A stretch of DNA of 64,000 bases from Tubiluchus corallicola (Eukaryota > Priapulida > Priapulimorpha > Priapulimorphida > Tubiluchidae): positions 186,001 through 250,000 of the forward strand of contig JAQGDQ010000060.1 in NCBI GenBank assembly GCA_030141605.1, written 5' to 3'. The translations under genes and the position numbers were made by a program. Below, in pieces: positions 37,801-59,004 of the stretch (positions within the stretch are counted from its first letter, which is position 1; every line of letters starts with the position of its first letter). The notes under the pieces were generated by a model. That model made no database searches. It saw nothing but the letters and a program-made list of their open reading frames with translations, and was not told the origin of the DNA.

Positions 37801-40800
37801 AAAGCCATTCCAAGATTTTCCATTAAAAACTCTTTGTACAGGCACTCGTTGACTTACGACTGTTCGACTTTACAACTCGACCGCATATTAAGTAGTTAAG
37901 CATACAAAACCAACTATAACTTATATTTCATTGTACTTTTTTAAACAAATTAACTTTAAATCGTTGCCTTTTTCGATAAATTCTAAGTATATACTTAGTG
38001 TGCATACACCAGGGATGTTACCGAAACAATACGCGACTGAAATTTTTGTTTCTGAATGCTGATAATTGCACTTTTGATTGAGCTTCATTTTTGTCGAAAA
38101 TTATTAAGCTTTGTAGCCGAAACTGTTTGTAATCTTCGATAGCATTTTCCCCAAGTTTTAGTAATATTTATTCCGCTCACCTTTTTGCTGCTTAGTTCTT
38201 AAGAATCACAGAAAAATTTTGGTTGAAATAGCTCAAGTAAAGTTGTTTATTTAACTTTTTTTGTACCACTTGTAGCATGCTTTTCATGGCAATGTGGCAC
38301 ATCTTCAGTGCCAATGACTGTGAAGCTTAAACATTTCCAGGCACAGTCAACCAAAATACCAAAGCATAATTCAAATAAAACCTAGTTTAATTTTAAAATT
38401 CGTGAAATTTTTTAAAGCTTAATGATCTTTAACTACTATAAACATTGTTCCACGTTTCTAGTTAGGATTTTTTGCCTATGCGCTTCAACAAGCTTGTATC
38501 AGAGCAAATATAAGCAAACAGCAACGACAAAGTATTTCATTTATTTCAGAATTTTCCAATTTTGCAGAAATGATTTCGTTTCGGTAATATCCCTGGAATA
38601 CACACAACGTCTTGCATGTAGACGTGCACCACTTTAATATACAGGTCCTACTTGTGCCCAATTCGCCTTACGACAAATCTGCCCGAAACCTATTGTGGTC
38701 GTAAGAGGACGACTACCTGTACTACTTTTTTACAATTTCACGATGATAACTACTAGCCTATAACTATCAACTCATGAAAAGAACAAAACTTACTCCTACT
38801 GGTGACCCAAAAATTGACACGTTAAAAGAACGGCGTCGTGTCGATGGGCCAGCGCTCGCTATAGAAGACGGTCCGCTTGGAGGCGCTGAATCGCCCAACT
38901 GAGGAGCTACTGACCATAACGATGATCGTCTACTGGAAGACCTCTGTGAAACAACTGGAAAATGCAACCATATTAACATGATCATCAGTGTTTTAATGAT
39001 GCTGAGGCTTGAAACTTAACATTTGTAAATTATTGACAATTAAGTACATACAGCCATGAGCAAATTAAATTTCTGACACTAAAATAAATTATTATTAATA
39101 GATATCACTGATGAGAAGCAAACAAAAATTAGGGCTGCATTAGATCCATTTTGCCTGTTACAGATCTACAAATTAATGTAAAAGATTTGTTTAACCTTCT
39201 GTTCGTGTGGTGACATCACGTGTCCATTTTTAGGGTCACTGAGTAAATTTAAGTGGAAAAACTGCAAACATTAACGTGCTTTAATTATGAATACTTGATC
39301 GGCACTCGGTTTAAACTAAAAAAGCCACGAAACTATGCTTTTACTGGAAGTAGACAACTCTAAATTTCAGCCTACATTCTTGCAGCAATAATACTGTCTT
39401 TGATTCGTGTTACGAGGAACCAGACTGTGAAGATTGCTGGTATTGCTTGCACGGCTACAAACATGGCGGCATAAATACTAAGCGATATGTCCATAAATTT
39501 CTGAAGATTTTATATATAAATCCTTCAAATTCTTTAAGAAAATTAAGACTACTGAGGTAATTAAACAGGTATATATACTATAAATTCTCACCCATTCTAA
39601 TTTTTCAGTAACCGGTGCACAATTGCTTAGTTTTACAGAAAATTTACAGAATATTTTTTAAAAAAATAGAATACAAACATTACAAAATCCTATGCAGCTT
39701 TTTGCCGGATCCAGACGGATATGGATCTATTAAAATTACCATATCTCGGAATCCGAATCTAGGACATCCTTAACAAAACGACCTGTAATTAGCATTTTTT
39801 AATCATCTAACAAATCCGTCCACAAATCAAATGATTAAATAATAACACAACGGGTGAAATCTTCAGGTAAATGTGAAAAACCTGTTTTTGACAAATTTTA
39901 ACACGTACAGGATTCGTTTTCCGCCGGTTGTCCTGCTAATTTTGACTTCTGCTGATCAGCAGTAAGTTTTGACACAGCATCCACCGTCAGACGAGCCGGC
40001 AGTCCACTTGGGGGAGCTTCCTGTCGATGGTTGTCTTGATGTAGCGATGAGCAACCGCTAGTTGATGCATCAGAATCATCTTTGTCTAAAAAAAAGCAAA
40101 GTTGTCAATTACGATTAATGAATCAAAAAATAAAACACTTGCACATATATACAAGGCTGGAGCACAACAACATTTGTTTCTGTCTTACCGCATGAGCTCA
40201 AAAGATGTCAGCAGGGAAGGAGGAATCAGCTTTAAAGCTTTGTGAATGTTTAAAGCTGAATCGTGGAATGTTTAAAATCAGTTGAAATCAAAGTTTGTTC
40301 ATCTCCAATTGATTAGCAGCAAAGTTTTAGATTTTTTCAATGCACATTCAATGAGCATCATGTAAAATGGCAACCCCGGCTGAGAGCAATCCCTTAAAAA
40401 ACATGGCCGCGTTCTGAATTCCCTGAAAGCACGATAATATAATAATTATAGCTTTAATATGACTCTATCAAGTAGGTATACAAACATACAAAAATTTTTT
40501 ATAAAACTCCCGGCCAGGGGAACGACAAAAAATATTATCCGGGCAATTAAACGGAAATAGAAGTATTTTTATTGTTGGCCTAACAAAAATCAGATGGAAA
40601 AAGTATGACTGTCCCGAAATATTCCACTAATAAAATATCACAGTGCTCACATTTAGCGAAAATACTATTAATTAACAACAGGGTGCAAATTTAGCAATTT
40701 TTTCTACAAGAAATGAAGACGGGCAGGTAAAAAATCTGCCTGTACCCATTCTTTTCAACAGGTAAAGAATCCTATACAATACTAATTTCATAACACAACT

Positions 40801-43800
40801 ACTTAACATTACATAGCATATTTTTCCTTATACACCCTATTTATGTTTAATGTGCTCCAATGTATACTTAACACTAAATACCTTATTCAATTCTTTTTCA
40901 TAAAAACTCGCAAACGGCACGGTTTTGAGGTTTAAAAATTCAGCCGTCAATACACACACGTGTAGCGAGACTGATAACATAAATCATAACACAATAAACA
41001 CAACAGAGCTTGTAGAAGCAAAAATCAATCTCCTGGTTGAATTTTGGATAAAAATATAAAACTATTAAATGCATACATTTTAATCCAATTTATTTTTATT
41101 GTACCCTTTTTCTTTTGTATTTTTCAATTAGTTGGTTTACTGTGGGAAAAACCAGAGTAGTTCAAATCTAGCATTCGCCAGTGAAAATGCCATTAACATG
41201 CAATAACACGAGCGAAAACTTTTTTTATGATTAGGCATTTAGATGCTTCTTAGATCATAACCGCATAACGGTAATCGCACTCTTCTGACTCTAGTCGGCA
41301 CCAGCCCAGAGATTCATGTGTAGTCTGACACAATGTGTTAGTGTTGCTAATTAGAAATTGAGTCTTATGCATTATTACCTGCCGGGGCTTGAGTTGACTT
41401 TTCAGCAGCTTCAGTTCTGCTAGTGACCGTTTCCGTGCCAGAGCTACACGGCTCAATCGGTGACGGCATTGCATTTGCTAGCTCACCAACTTCCTGTAGC
41501 GGTGGCAGATATTTCTCAAACGGAACAGAGCACTCCGCTTCGCTTTCGCCGGCACCAAATTTCGGTGTCACGTTTGTAGAATGTGATGATTTAGCAGCGG
41601 ACGAGGAACCAGACCAATAAAATGGTTTGGTTGACGACTGTGGTTGCAACGGCACGTTTGATGACAAAGCTGCCTTTGACGGTAACGATTCATTGTGCAA
41701 ATTAGACAAACTGTGGTCTAAATTAGAATTTTTTAATTGTCCTAAAGGCGGCATAGTTCTAAGAGGTGGGCCAATATTGTAATAATTATTAGACGCCTCA
41801 GGTTCTGCTTGATTTACTTGTTGGAATGTGTAACCTGAACTGAATGGATTTAACCGATGGTTATTATACAACCGTTCATTAGGTGACTGCTGAACATCAT
41901 ACTCCTGCGGTATTTGATACCCATGTGGTGGACTGTATGAATATCCAACATTATTGCTGTCAGTAGAAGAATTCGACGATGGCTGGTCATTGTAATCCAA
42001 CATCCATGATGGAATCAATAAATCTTTCACGGTATTGGCAATTCTCGATAAAAACGACTGAAAGGAAAAAACCAAATTTAATACTTTAGCTTAGCTAGTT
42101 TAGCAACTAGATTATTTTTTTTAAGAAAAGGGTACAGTTTGCCGTTAAAGTGACACTGCAGATTAAGGAATGGGTCATCTCCACAGAATGTGCAAAACGT
42201 GCGTGAAAAAGTCTGCTAAATGATAGGCGAGATTTTATTTAAAAATACTGTGTCCTGCTATTAATAAGATCCTCTTGTATATGAAGAAGATACTGACAGA
42301 GCTTAAGACACTTATGACCATTTTAAAGTCATCCGAATGATTACTTGTGTCATTACTGTTACAGATATGAGGTGTGCAATAAAACATATGCACATCAAGT
42401 AATGTACTAAACTAATAAAATACATTTTTTATCCCTTGCTATAAATATCTGGTCAGTTTTTTATCTGAATACAACCTTTTTTAAAATGGAACTGGTTTTC
42501 ACATTTACTATGCAGCATTTGTGTCTAGCAAGAACTCTTAAATGGATGTAACTTCACTTAAGAGAAATGACAAAAACATACCACTTTATGGAAATGATCA
42601 GTGTATGCCTTGTTTTGTCAGTGATGGATTTTGAGCATTGTTTGACTTAGTTATTAACAATCAGGAAACTTTACTTGGCAACACAGTAATTTATAAAATA
42701 GTCCGGTCACTCAAACATAAATGGAATAATAAATTTATCACTAAACGAATTTTGCACAAAACAGACTTCAATTAATGATTTCTTGGTAGCTGAGTTTTGG
42801 TCATATAAAATAATTTGCTATTTAGCTTTTTCCCAATACCGAATCAATTCAATTCAATTCACAATTTTATTTCAGACTTAAAATCCACATAAAGCATACA
42901 GATAAGCTAAATATTATATATGTAAGACATTAACACTATGCGAACATAAGCCTTAAATTACTGAAATTACAATAAAACAGAGCACACAACTACAATTAGT
43001 CTGTCACTTTTACTTCCTTTTCACTGACTTGCAAAATTTAAACATTCTTGCAAACCATTGCCAAAATAATAAAAAACCCAATTCTTTTCCATTTATTAGT
43101 GTGCTAAATTCTTTAGACTAAATTAGATATAAGGGCCAAACATAAAAGATCTTACACACAGGCCTTGACTCCAGCAGCACGAAGTTTGCGGATGATGCTA
43201 AGCTTGTTTTTGGCATCCAAATACTGACAGTTTTGTTAATTTATCAAATTTTGAAATCAATCAGTAAACATTCACAGCAGAAATTTAATATCTTGTGAAT
43301 ACGAAAGCTTTCAAAATAATTCTTATCAACAAAAATTTCATTCATAGAAGACACTGACATGATTGAAATTGAATGATTCATAAATATACTGAGAAAAGCT
43401 GTTTATCAAGAAAACTTAACGACAATAGATCATTTCAGAGAATTCAAGGAGAGCATTTCTCCTGATTTCTCAACCCACATAAACTATAAACTAAGCTCAA
43501 CGATTAATTAGCAAAAAATGATTGGAATTCAAAAACTGATCAGTTGGCTAACAGTCACCACTAAATGACACCCATTTGGTACAAGCTAAAGAAGAGGGGA
43601 GGGGGATCTCGGCGTACTTGCAGTTTAGGTGGTTCTCCTCACACCCTACTACCATCCTATATCAGTCCCACTGCCAGTGCTCCAAACCTTCTCTCCCTCT
43701 CCCATTTCATCACCAAGAATGCCAAGCTGCCAAGACACTAAGAATGCCAAGCCGCCAAGAATGCCAAGCTGCCCAACCCAACCTGCCATACAGCAAACTC

Positions 43801-44816
43801 ATCAAAACTAATTGATTGACTAACTGACTAGTTTAGCTAGCTAACTAACTAATTAATAATCTTCGTACAGTCACCATTTTTTTACGATATGAAGCCTCAA
43901 ATTATCGTGTGTTCCAATATTAAATATTTTATTGTATGAACCGCAACCCTGCTTTGCTGGTTGCGCCGCATTTCAAAAGTGAAACAAAGATTACAAAACA
44001 ACGCCGATAGAGTATGCCAATTACTGGCACACACACACGGACACGGACACACATTCGCCCAAAGCTCTTTTTAACTTGCAGTAAGTTTACAATTTGGTTC
44101 TTTTTTGTGAACAGATTTTCTAGGCTGTGGCACACAGAAGTAGATAAAAAATATTGCTCTCTGATAACTCCCAAATGACAATATTTCATCAAATCTGTCA
44201 ATCTTAGTCCATCTCGCGATGCTAACAGTAAGTTTTTTAAAATATTTTTTTTATAAACAGGAGATATGTTTCAACTTTTCTTTACATGGTGGCTTAACAA
44301 GGTCAGCTGTTTTCAGTTATACAAGATGTTGTACATGTACATTTGTATTATTGTAGTTTGCTGGTGAAATAAACTGAATTCGAAATGTCGGAATACATCA
44401 GTGTGCAGATAAAGAATGCATCTTTTTGTTGTAGCTCTGGTTTCAGCGATATTTCTGATTTAGGCGACGTGCGAGTACCTTAAAAAGTACCACCTAAACT
44501 GCAATTTACCTGGGATCTCGAATGAATGCTCACTGTAAGGTGAGCAAATTTGATTAAACTTCATACAATAATTAGATTTACAAAATTATTTTCACGCAAA
44601 ACCAGATTTAAAAACAGTGTAACTATACAAAACAGTAAAAGCAGCAAAAGACATGCAATCACACAAATAACACAATATCTGAGAAATACTATTGTTACAG
44701 TAACTGACCTCTTTTCTGTTTTGTTGCTGAGTTTTGCTTGCGATTCTGTCATAAGGTTTTGCGCCCTTTTGGCTAGGCCATTTTTTGGTGCGTACTTTTC
44801 CAATATCTTCGTTCAT
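22716..44816 (-). CDS. NUP153: Nucleoporin NUP153 (nuclear basket), 18 exons
   Basis: NUP153 is the nuclear-basket FG nucleoporin that docks importins and exportins, Ran, lamins and the pore. Exons 5' to 3': 44709-44816, 41379-42057, 39909-40085, 38794-38954, 36670-36792, 35722-35955, 34952-35140, 33883-34155, 32969-33128, 31845-32051, 31227-31652, 30407-30532, 29133-30005, 27109-28002, 25996-26124, 24797-24933, 23962-24125, 22716-22803. The spliced CDS is 5148 bases, in frame throughout: 1715 residues against about 1475 in human. Diagnostic segments are SFLSRIANTVKDLLIPSW (pore-targeting helix), NILESPYYPGKTVFGGA, TTAKRILDALEKMSTPLSDA, two GSVxDxL motifs, RanBP2-type zinc fingers near residues 780-950, FxFG repeats to the end and a basic tail RRIKRATRKLTKK before TGA. 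The first and last exons are inferred from phase and conserved motifs, and an RNA alignment would confirm them. An in-frame N terminus shares its promoter region with RNASEH1. Confidence 0.95.
23345..23845 (+). repeat. Minisatellite, 32-bp unit, about 16 copies
   Basis: The units read TTCTTTCCTTTAATTGCTAT followed by TACAGACTGTTG, with point variants (GCTATT/ACTATT, CTG/CAG, TAT/TAC). One unit lacks a base. The array sits in the last NUP153 intron, about 120 bp 3' of exon 17 on the gene strand. Confidence 0.92.
24957..25411. mobile_element. Mariner-like MITE with TA target-site duplication
   Basis: The ends CCGTATTTTCCCGTGTATAA and TTATACACGGGAAAATACGG are perfect inverted repeats, extending to GAGACCC/GGGTCTC, flanked by TA on both sides. 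A second internal copy of GGGTCTCTTATACA lies near each end. The element is about 455 bp with no ORF and sits in a NUP153 intron. Confidence 0.85.
25625..25745 (+). repeat. Dispersed repeat, copy 1
   Basis: GACATCATTCTGCCGTCAAG, AGAGTAGCAAATATTT and CACATCATAGACAGATGCT parallel 28510-28610, also in a NUP153 intron. AGCATC/GATGCT at the ends are inverted, so each copy can fold back. Confidence 0.6.
27109..28002 (-). CDS. NUP153: NUP153 exon 14: dense FxFG-repeat array
   Basis: The exon encodes 298 residues with about 16 FxFG-type repeats (FAFG, FSFG, FVFG, FTFG, LSFG) spaced roughly 12-25 residues apart by A/S/T linkers, plus one degenerate LSFS. Repeats of the form APFSFGQ and APFAFGQ recur nearly unchanged, suggesting local tandem amplification in the gene. 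Another reading frame across this exon is also long, but its Leu/His/Gln-rich translation is a shadow. Confidence 0.92.
28510..28610 (+). repeat. Dispersed repeat, copy 2
   Basis: This is the second copy of the 25625-25745 element: GCATCTGTCTCAGTAATA, GACATCATTCTGATTGTCAA, GAGTAGCAAATATTTG, GGCAGATGCT. Confidence 0.6.
29133..30005 (-). CDS. NUP153: NUP153 exon 13: spaced FG-repeat region
   Basis: The exon encodes 290 residues, Ser/Thr/Pro-rich and low in hydrophobics, with irregular FG-type motifs (FTFGS, FSFGT, FQFGV, FAFGK, VFGQT, FKFGA, FTFGT). This is the intrinsically disordered transport-receptor binding region. The exon is symmetric, phase 1-1. Confidence 0.9.
30407..30532 (-). CDS. 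NUP153: NUP153 exon 12: last zinc finger
   Basis: This 126-bp symmetric (1-1) exon encodes exactly one module: the FGEKFKKGTDKW linker and finger WECDVCMLHNN...CVACNS. It is a canonical RanBP2-type finger and the third canonical one in the protein. Confidence 0.92.
31227..31652 (-). CDS. NUP153: NUP153 exon 11: zinc-finger exon
   Basis: The exon carries two canonical RanBP2-type fingers, SWTCSVCMINN...CAAC (about 31535-31600) and SWSCSSCMVSN...CVAC (about 31286-31350). Between them is a divergent Cys4 unit, CPKCGSLCTDLDPCKTC, that keeps C-x2-C-x9-C-x2-C but lacks the Trp and Asn. RanBP2-type fingers in NUP153 bind Ran. FGDKFKPPKGSW before the second finger is the typical linker. The exon is phase 1-1 and a multiple of three. 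Confidence 0.93.
34268..34340 (+). repeat. Possible tRNA-related SINE fragment
   Basis: GGTGACTGAGTGGTCTAGA resembles a polymerase III A box and GAGTTTGAGTCTAG a weak B box. No tail or body is visible, so the call is weak. It lies beside the minisatellite at 34358. Confidence 0.3.
34358..34702 (+). repeat. Minisatellite, 58-bp unit, 6 copies
   Basis: GTTGCTCATTTAACAGA occurs six times at 58-bp spacing with GTGTTGCATCCATACCTGTA between. The array lies in the NUP153 intron between exons 7 and 8, close to exon 8. Confidence 0.9.
36030..36510 (-). repeat. About 500-bp interspersed repeat, copy 2 (inverted)
   Basis: This is the inverted partner of 7690-8235: GCACAAGAAAACCCTCCACT, GCAGGTAAACGAAATGCTAA and TTTTTTGGGACATA are its counterparts. 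It lies in the NUP153 intron between exons 5 and 6. Confidence 0.65.
37839..38719. mobile_element. TA-flanked MITE carrying a nested hAT MITE
   Basis: The termini CAGGCACTCGTTGACTTACG and the right end, in reverse complement CAGGTAGTCGTCCTCTTACG, are inverted and lie next to TA on both sides, as for mariner/Tc1-type elements. The interior is interrupted by a second element at 38010-38595, so the original outer element was about 295 bp. Confidence 0.72.
38010..38595. mobile_element. hAT-type MITE nested in the 37839 element
   Basis: The TIRs are CAGGGATGTTACCGAAA and, on the other end in reverse complement, CAGGGATATTACCGAAA. The flanks GCATACAC and GAATACAC are an 8-bp target-site duplication with one mismatch. 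It has no transposase. This is clear evidence of sequential insertion. Confidence 0.8.
43720..43795 (+). repeat. Short tandem repeat around AGAATGCCAAGC
   Basis: AAGAATGCCAAGCTGCCAAG-type units occur about three times in the first NUP153 intron. The Pro/Gln-rich frames across it are repeat artefacts. Confidence 0.6.
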
Positions 44817-45267
44817 GTTTAGGTAATGTAAAACACAAAAGTGTATTAGATAATCTTATTTGAAACGTGAAACATGAAAAACATGCTTTCCACAAAAAAT
44901 CTCCGAAAACTCACAGGAAAGATGGCGGCAAAACAAGGGTTACCGTATTGGCTAAAACAGATCACGTGCCTTTCAGGCGTGTAAGCCGCATGTTGTTAAA
45001 ATTTATTATTAAACTTTATTCACGTTAGAACTTTAAGTGTTTTAATTTTTTGTAACGACAAAAAATAATGGCGAACATAATTCAGACAACAGTAATGCAA
45101 TATGATTTTCTTAGTTATTTTTTATTTTATTTGAACTTTTGGGAGAAGTTATACAATATGTCTGCTTACATGAGCATGTTAAAATGTGAATTTCTATCCC
45201 CAATGTGTTAATTATTTTATGTAGGTGCATAATTAGTCAGCTATCTCCATCCACCTTGCTGGGATTT
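44817..45267. promoter_or_regulatory. Putative bidirectional promoter NUP153 / RNASEH1
   Basis: Only 451 bp separate the two start codons. Near the centre are AAGATGGCGGC (44919-44929), a strong match to the YY1 site common in TATA-less bidirectional promoters, an inverted CCAAT (ATTGGCTA near 44948) and an E-box CACGTG (44963-44968). No TATA box is evident. Both genes are housekeeping. Transcription start sites are inferred, not seen. Confidence 0.55.
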
Positions 45268-55448
<10,181 letters not shown>

Positions 55449-55547
55449 TTTTATACACTGTTACCAATTGTGCTGAAATTGTGATTATTTATATCTACAG
55501 ATTTTGAACTTGATTTAAATTGGGACTTACTAGATTTTACTAATAAT

Positions 55548-55888
55548 CAGGGCCGGGTTATCCTAGCATAGACTGCAGCCTCGGGCCTCTCAAGCTTGAG
55601 GTGTCCTGCTGAAACATTTTCAAAAAATTCGTTTTTCACTCCGGTTGTGTTGAAATACGTAATAATTTGACTTATAATAAATTGTAAAATAGTGGTATTT
55701 CTTATAGGTATTCTAGTTTATTTGAACAATTTGCAATAAGTTTACTTCAAGCTATGTGAAGGTCACTAAAATATATCGTGCGTAAAAAATGTTCAAGATA
55801 GGTATGGGCAAGTTAGAGGGTGGCTCCATCTGTGGGGTCCCATAATTTCATTAGCCTAGGCGCACCACAAGGTCATAATCTGGCTCTG
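55548..55888. mobile_element. hAT-type MITE downstream of RNASEH1
   Basis: The left end CAGGGCCGGGTTATCC and the right end (reverse complement CAGAGCCAGATTATG) are imperfect TIRs. CTAATAAT and CTGATAAT flank it as an 8-bp target-site duplication with one mismatch. It lies 100 bp after the RNASEH1 stop, before an AATAAA at 55932, and carries its own AATAAA at 55676. Confidence 0.75.
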
Positions 55889-55931
55889 CTGATAATGCAC
55901 TTAGTTTCATTTTGATTGTTATGTTTGGAAA

Positions 55932-55937
55932 AATAAA
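55932..55937 (+). terminator. Candidate RNASEH1 poly(A) signal
   Basis: AATAAA lies 484 bp after the stop codon. A second AATAAA at 55676 lies inside the MITE. Which is used is unknown. Confidence 0.35.
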
Positions 55938-57459
55938 AGTTTTAATTGCTCTTTAATACAGTAACCAGTTATGATTGTTATCTTTAAGATAGTAACAGTA
56001 CATGATCTTGCACGCACCAGCTATAGCTCTTCCAAAAGAAAATGTAAACTTTTTTTTTATAAATATTTGATTTCAAAGAAGCAGTGTTGGTTCTGTATTT
56101 TTCGATTAAAAATTAAAGATACACTAGTCTCACTTCAATAATAATTATATTTTGAGAGGGGTATATTTACCAATACCAATTGGGACCGGTGTTGGTGGTC
56201 CCTTATAAACGAGTACCTTATACCAGAGGTTGACTGTACATAAATTCTGTAACTAACGTGCACATTATTTTTCATTATACATTTAACAAGCAAAATATAC
56301 ACTTTGTTATAAAACTTTATGTACATTAGGCAAATATCATTGTCCATTTCTGCGCATCGATAATTGTTGTAGGTGTAGCAATGTGAAATTTGTCATAATT
56401 TTCACATCTATTTTTTCATGTGTTATAATGTGTTTTGCATGTGCAGATAATTTTTACTGTTATTAGAAATACTTCAAGCTTGCAGATCAACTTTTCAGTG
56501 AGTGTACATGATTTTCCTAATTTTAATTTAATAAACATTTAAAATTTTGCCTAACACACTTTAATTAATTTAATCACGTAAAAGTGTGAAGTTTACAAAA
56601 ACACAAGATGAAATTTCAGCACCAACAATTAATTTTATTTTAAATGAAACCATAATGCACTTAACTTGTAACATGGAAACTTTAAACTGAGAATAGAAGT
56701 TGTATATCAAACTGAGTGTCTGCCGTGATTGCAGATTATTTTTATAATCCTATTTATTTAACTAAACCCACTAATTTTGTAATACAACAATAATTACACC
56801 TCATAGCTTCAACAAAATATAGTTCTCAGCTACAATACTGTTGAGTAGCATAGTCGTAATCGACATGACAATATTTGTTTCAATAATACAATATAAACAT
56901 GGCAGTAGCATGTAGACAATATAAAAAATTCATTTGAAATAACTTCCACAGTGCAAATTTCTAGTAACAAAAAATTGTGTTGAGATATCAAAATCTGATT
57001 ATGATGTCATTTCTGCCAATACGTTTCTAAACATTACTACTGATAAACCGTGACAGCCTTACCAACTATTGTGCTATACAACTTTAGCAAATGTAATGTG
57101 CATATCATGTTACCTGGACCTTTAGTAGGGCTGAGTATGTTGCAGTACCTAGCTTACCACTCACCTTAAAACTAGTGATGGCAACCCGTTTGGTTACCAT
57201 GCATTGCTTCACACAAAATGTTTTTCAAGTCAATACAAAAACATTTTTATTTTAATTCTTTTTCGTTTTTTTCGCTCTGCTATGTATAACATCAATGATC
57301 TGTGTTTAAACCCTTTAAAGTGAGATCACTACTTGGTATTCGTTTAAGAATGGTCTGCCTGCCATGATAACTGCCACACCACATCCAGTAAAGTTTAAAT
57401 ATTTAACTGATGGTTACTTTGTGCAAAAATTTTTATGAGTGTACTCGCTTAATCCCTAC

Positions 57460-57644
57460 AAGTGACAGTATGAACATTACTACACTCATCTCGGTTTCCT
57501 CGACAAAAGCGGGGAGACGTCGGTCCAAATTTGCCAGTTGTCCTGTTAAGCTAATACAGTAGGCGCCGTGTATGAGACTCACGGCGATGCAGAACATCTC
57601 GAAAACATCTAATACAGGCCACTGTATGCAAAAGTATGTAAAAA
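57460..57644 (-). CDS. Possible stray exon of a membrane protein (weak)
   Basis: A 185-bp minus-strand segment, GC-richer than its surroundings, is open between a CAG acceptor and a GTAGGG donor. It reads VFEMFCIAVSLIHGAYCI, GQLANLDRRLPAFVEETEM and VVMFILSL: two hydrophobic stretches around a charged loop. No neighbouring exon with matching phase was found and I do not recognise the family. It could be a chance ORF or a pseudogene fragment. Confidence 0.25.
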
Positions 57645-58994
57645 CTGTCGACAATTTACTCAAATAACTCCGCATAATTGATACATTGATTTATACATAG
57701 AGATAAACATGTAGTTATATTGATGTAATGATGTAAGCAAAGTGACAACCAACTAGCAGTCAGCTCGAGAAACAATGGACTGTGTCCGTAGTGTGAGAGA
57801 CTTTTAACGGTCCGATGTTTCTGATATCCATAAAAGCAAGGTCCAGCAAATGAAAATATAAGTGTACTTTTAATCTTGTTCGCTTTAAACAAACGATGTC
57901 ACTAAGCTACCAGTCCAAATGGAATTTTGCCAGTGTAAGCTTTATAGAGTTTGGTAAATTTACCTACTAAGATTTTTTTATTTAAAATTTTTTATAATTT
58001 TCATGATAAAATCATTTGAGTTTTTTACTGTTTTTCATACAATAAATTAAGTATTAAACCGCAAAAAGTTTCGAGTTACCTGCGGAAAACTGCAACCACG
58101 ACTCTAGCTGCCAAGGTTACAAACATTCTGTCGTTAAGCAACTTAAGTTTGTTGAGACCACCAAGTTAACAAGATCGGCTAGATTCAGAATAATAGGTAT
58201 TTGTGATTTATATTTGGAAAAGAAATGTGCACTAGGGACACAGATTTTTCCTTTCGTAAACTGAACACTTTTCCATTCACCCAAAACAGTAGCTAAAGCA
58301 ACTGGCTGGCAAATGTAACGACTGTTTGCCTGTTATTCTTAGCTCTGCTTAAGCCAATGCCTCCTAGATATACACAGTCCAAGTCTCTAAACAATCTCCT
58401 GCTCCTGGGTTATTTGGTACAGTCCCTGTACCAAGCTTTTAGCTTTTTTCCCAGATATACAGTCTTAGTAGCTAGTCTCAGGCATTTGCTCTCAAATAAA
58501 AACATTACTTGTGTTGTCTTCGCGGATCATTTGTCACATCAAGGCAATAAACTCTTTTGGTAACAACTACTCCGATCCCCAAGAAAGAAGAAAGCAGTAT
58601 TACTGTCAGTCACAGTAATCTCAATACCTAGTATATAGTTTTGTCTCCCAAATACAGACTCAAAACCTAGTCTCCTCTTTTTTCTCGCAGATGCACACAT
58701 TCTCGGTCAACCATATGCACATTCTGAGTACCTAGTGTCTCCTTTATCTGCCAGACACTTAGAGCCACCTAACTGATAATGTTATTACACAGTAATTCAA
58801 TGATTTGAATTAGACCAGCAGCTTTGACATAAATAAGAACTTAATTTGCTATAAATCAGTGTCAAAAATGAACGGTTCCAAATATTACACCGATGGCAAA
58901 AGTGTGCCAAAAAATTGACAAAAATGTGACATATACTCTCCAAGTAGTCAGAAATCCCTAATTTTAACTAAGCTTAACTAAAAACTATTCTGCC

Positions 58995-59000
58995 TTTATT
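58995..59000 (-). terminator. SRP68 poly(A) signal
   Basis: AATAAA on the minus strand begins only 5 bases after the TAA stop, implying a 3' UTR of perhaps 20-30 bases. Confidence 0.5.
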
Positions 59001-59004
59001 TTAC

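Larger units (their letters stand above)
55449..59004. other. RNASEH1-SRP68 intergenic region
   Basis: The two genes converge (plus and minus). The space contains the hAT MITE, a lone pogo-like terminus ending GAGGTTGACTGTA at about 56240, a possible stray exon at 57460-57644 and decayed repeat-like sequence at 58330-58760 (recurrent ACCTAGT and CAGATATACA). Nothing else is recognisable. Confidence 0.55.

Noticed and set aside
40395-40412. ATGGCCGC/ATGGCGGC sites in NUP153 introns (also near 39464) as promoters
   Set aside because: They are isolated motifs without other promoter features or an adjacent first exon.
44550-44822. Plus-strand and alternative minus-strand frames over NUP153 exon 1
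   Set aside because: Only the frame giving MNEDIGKVRTKKWP joins in phase to exon 2 and matches the family.
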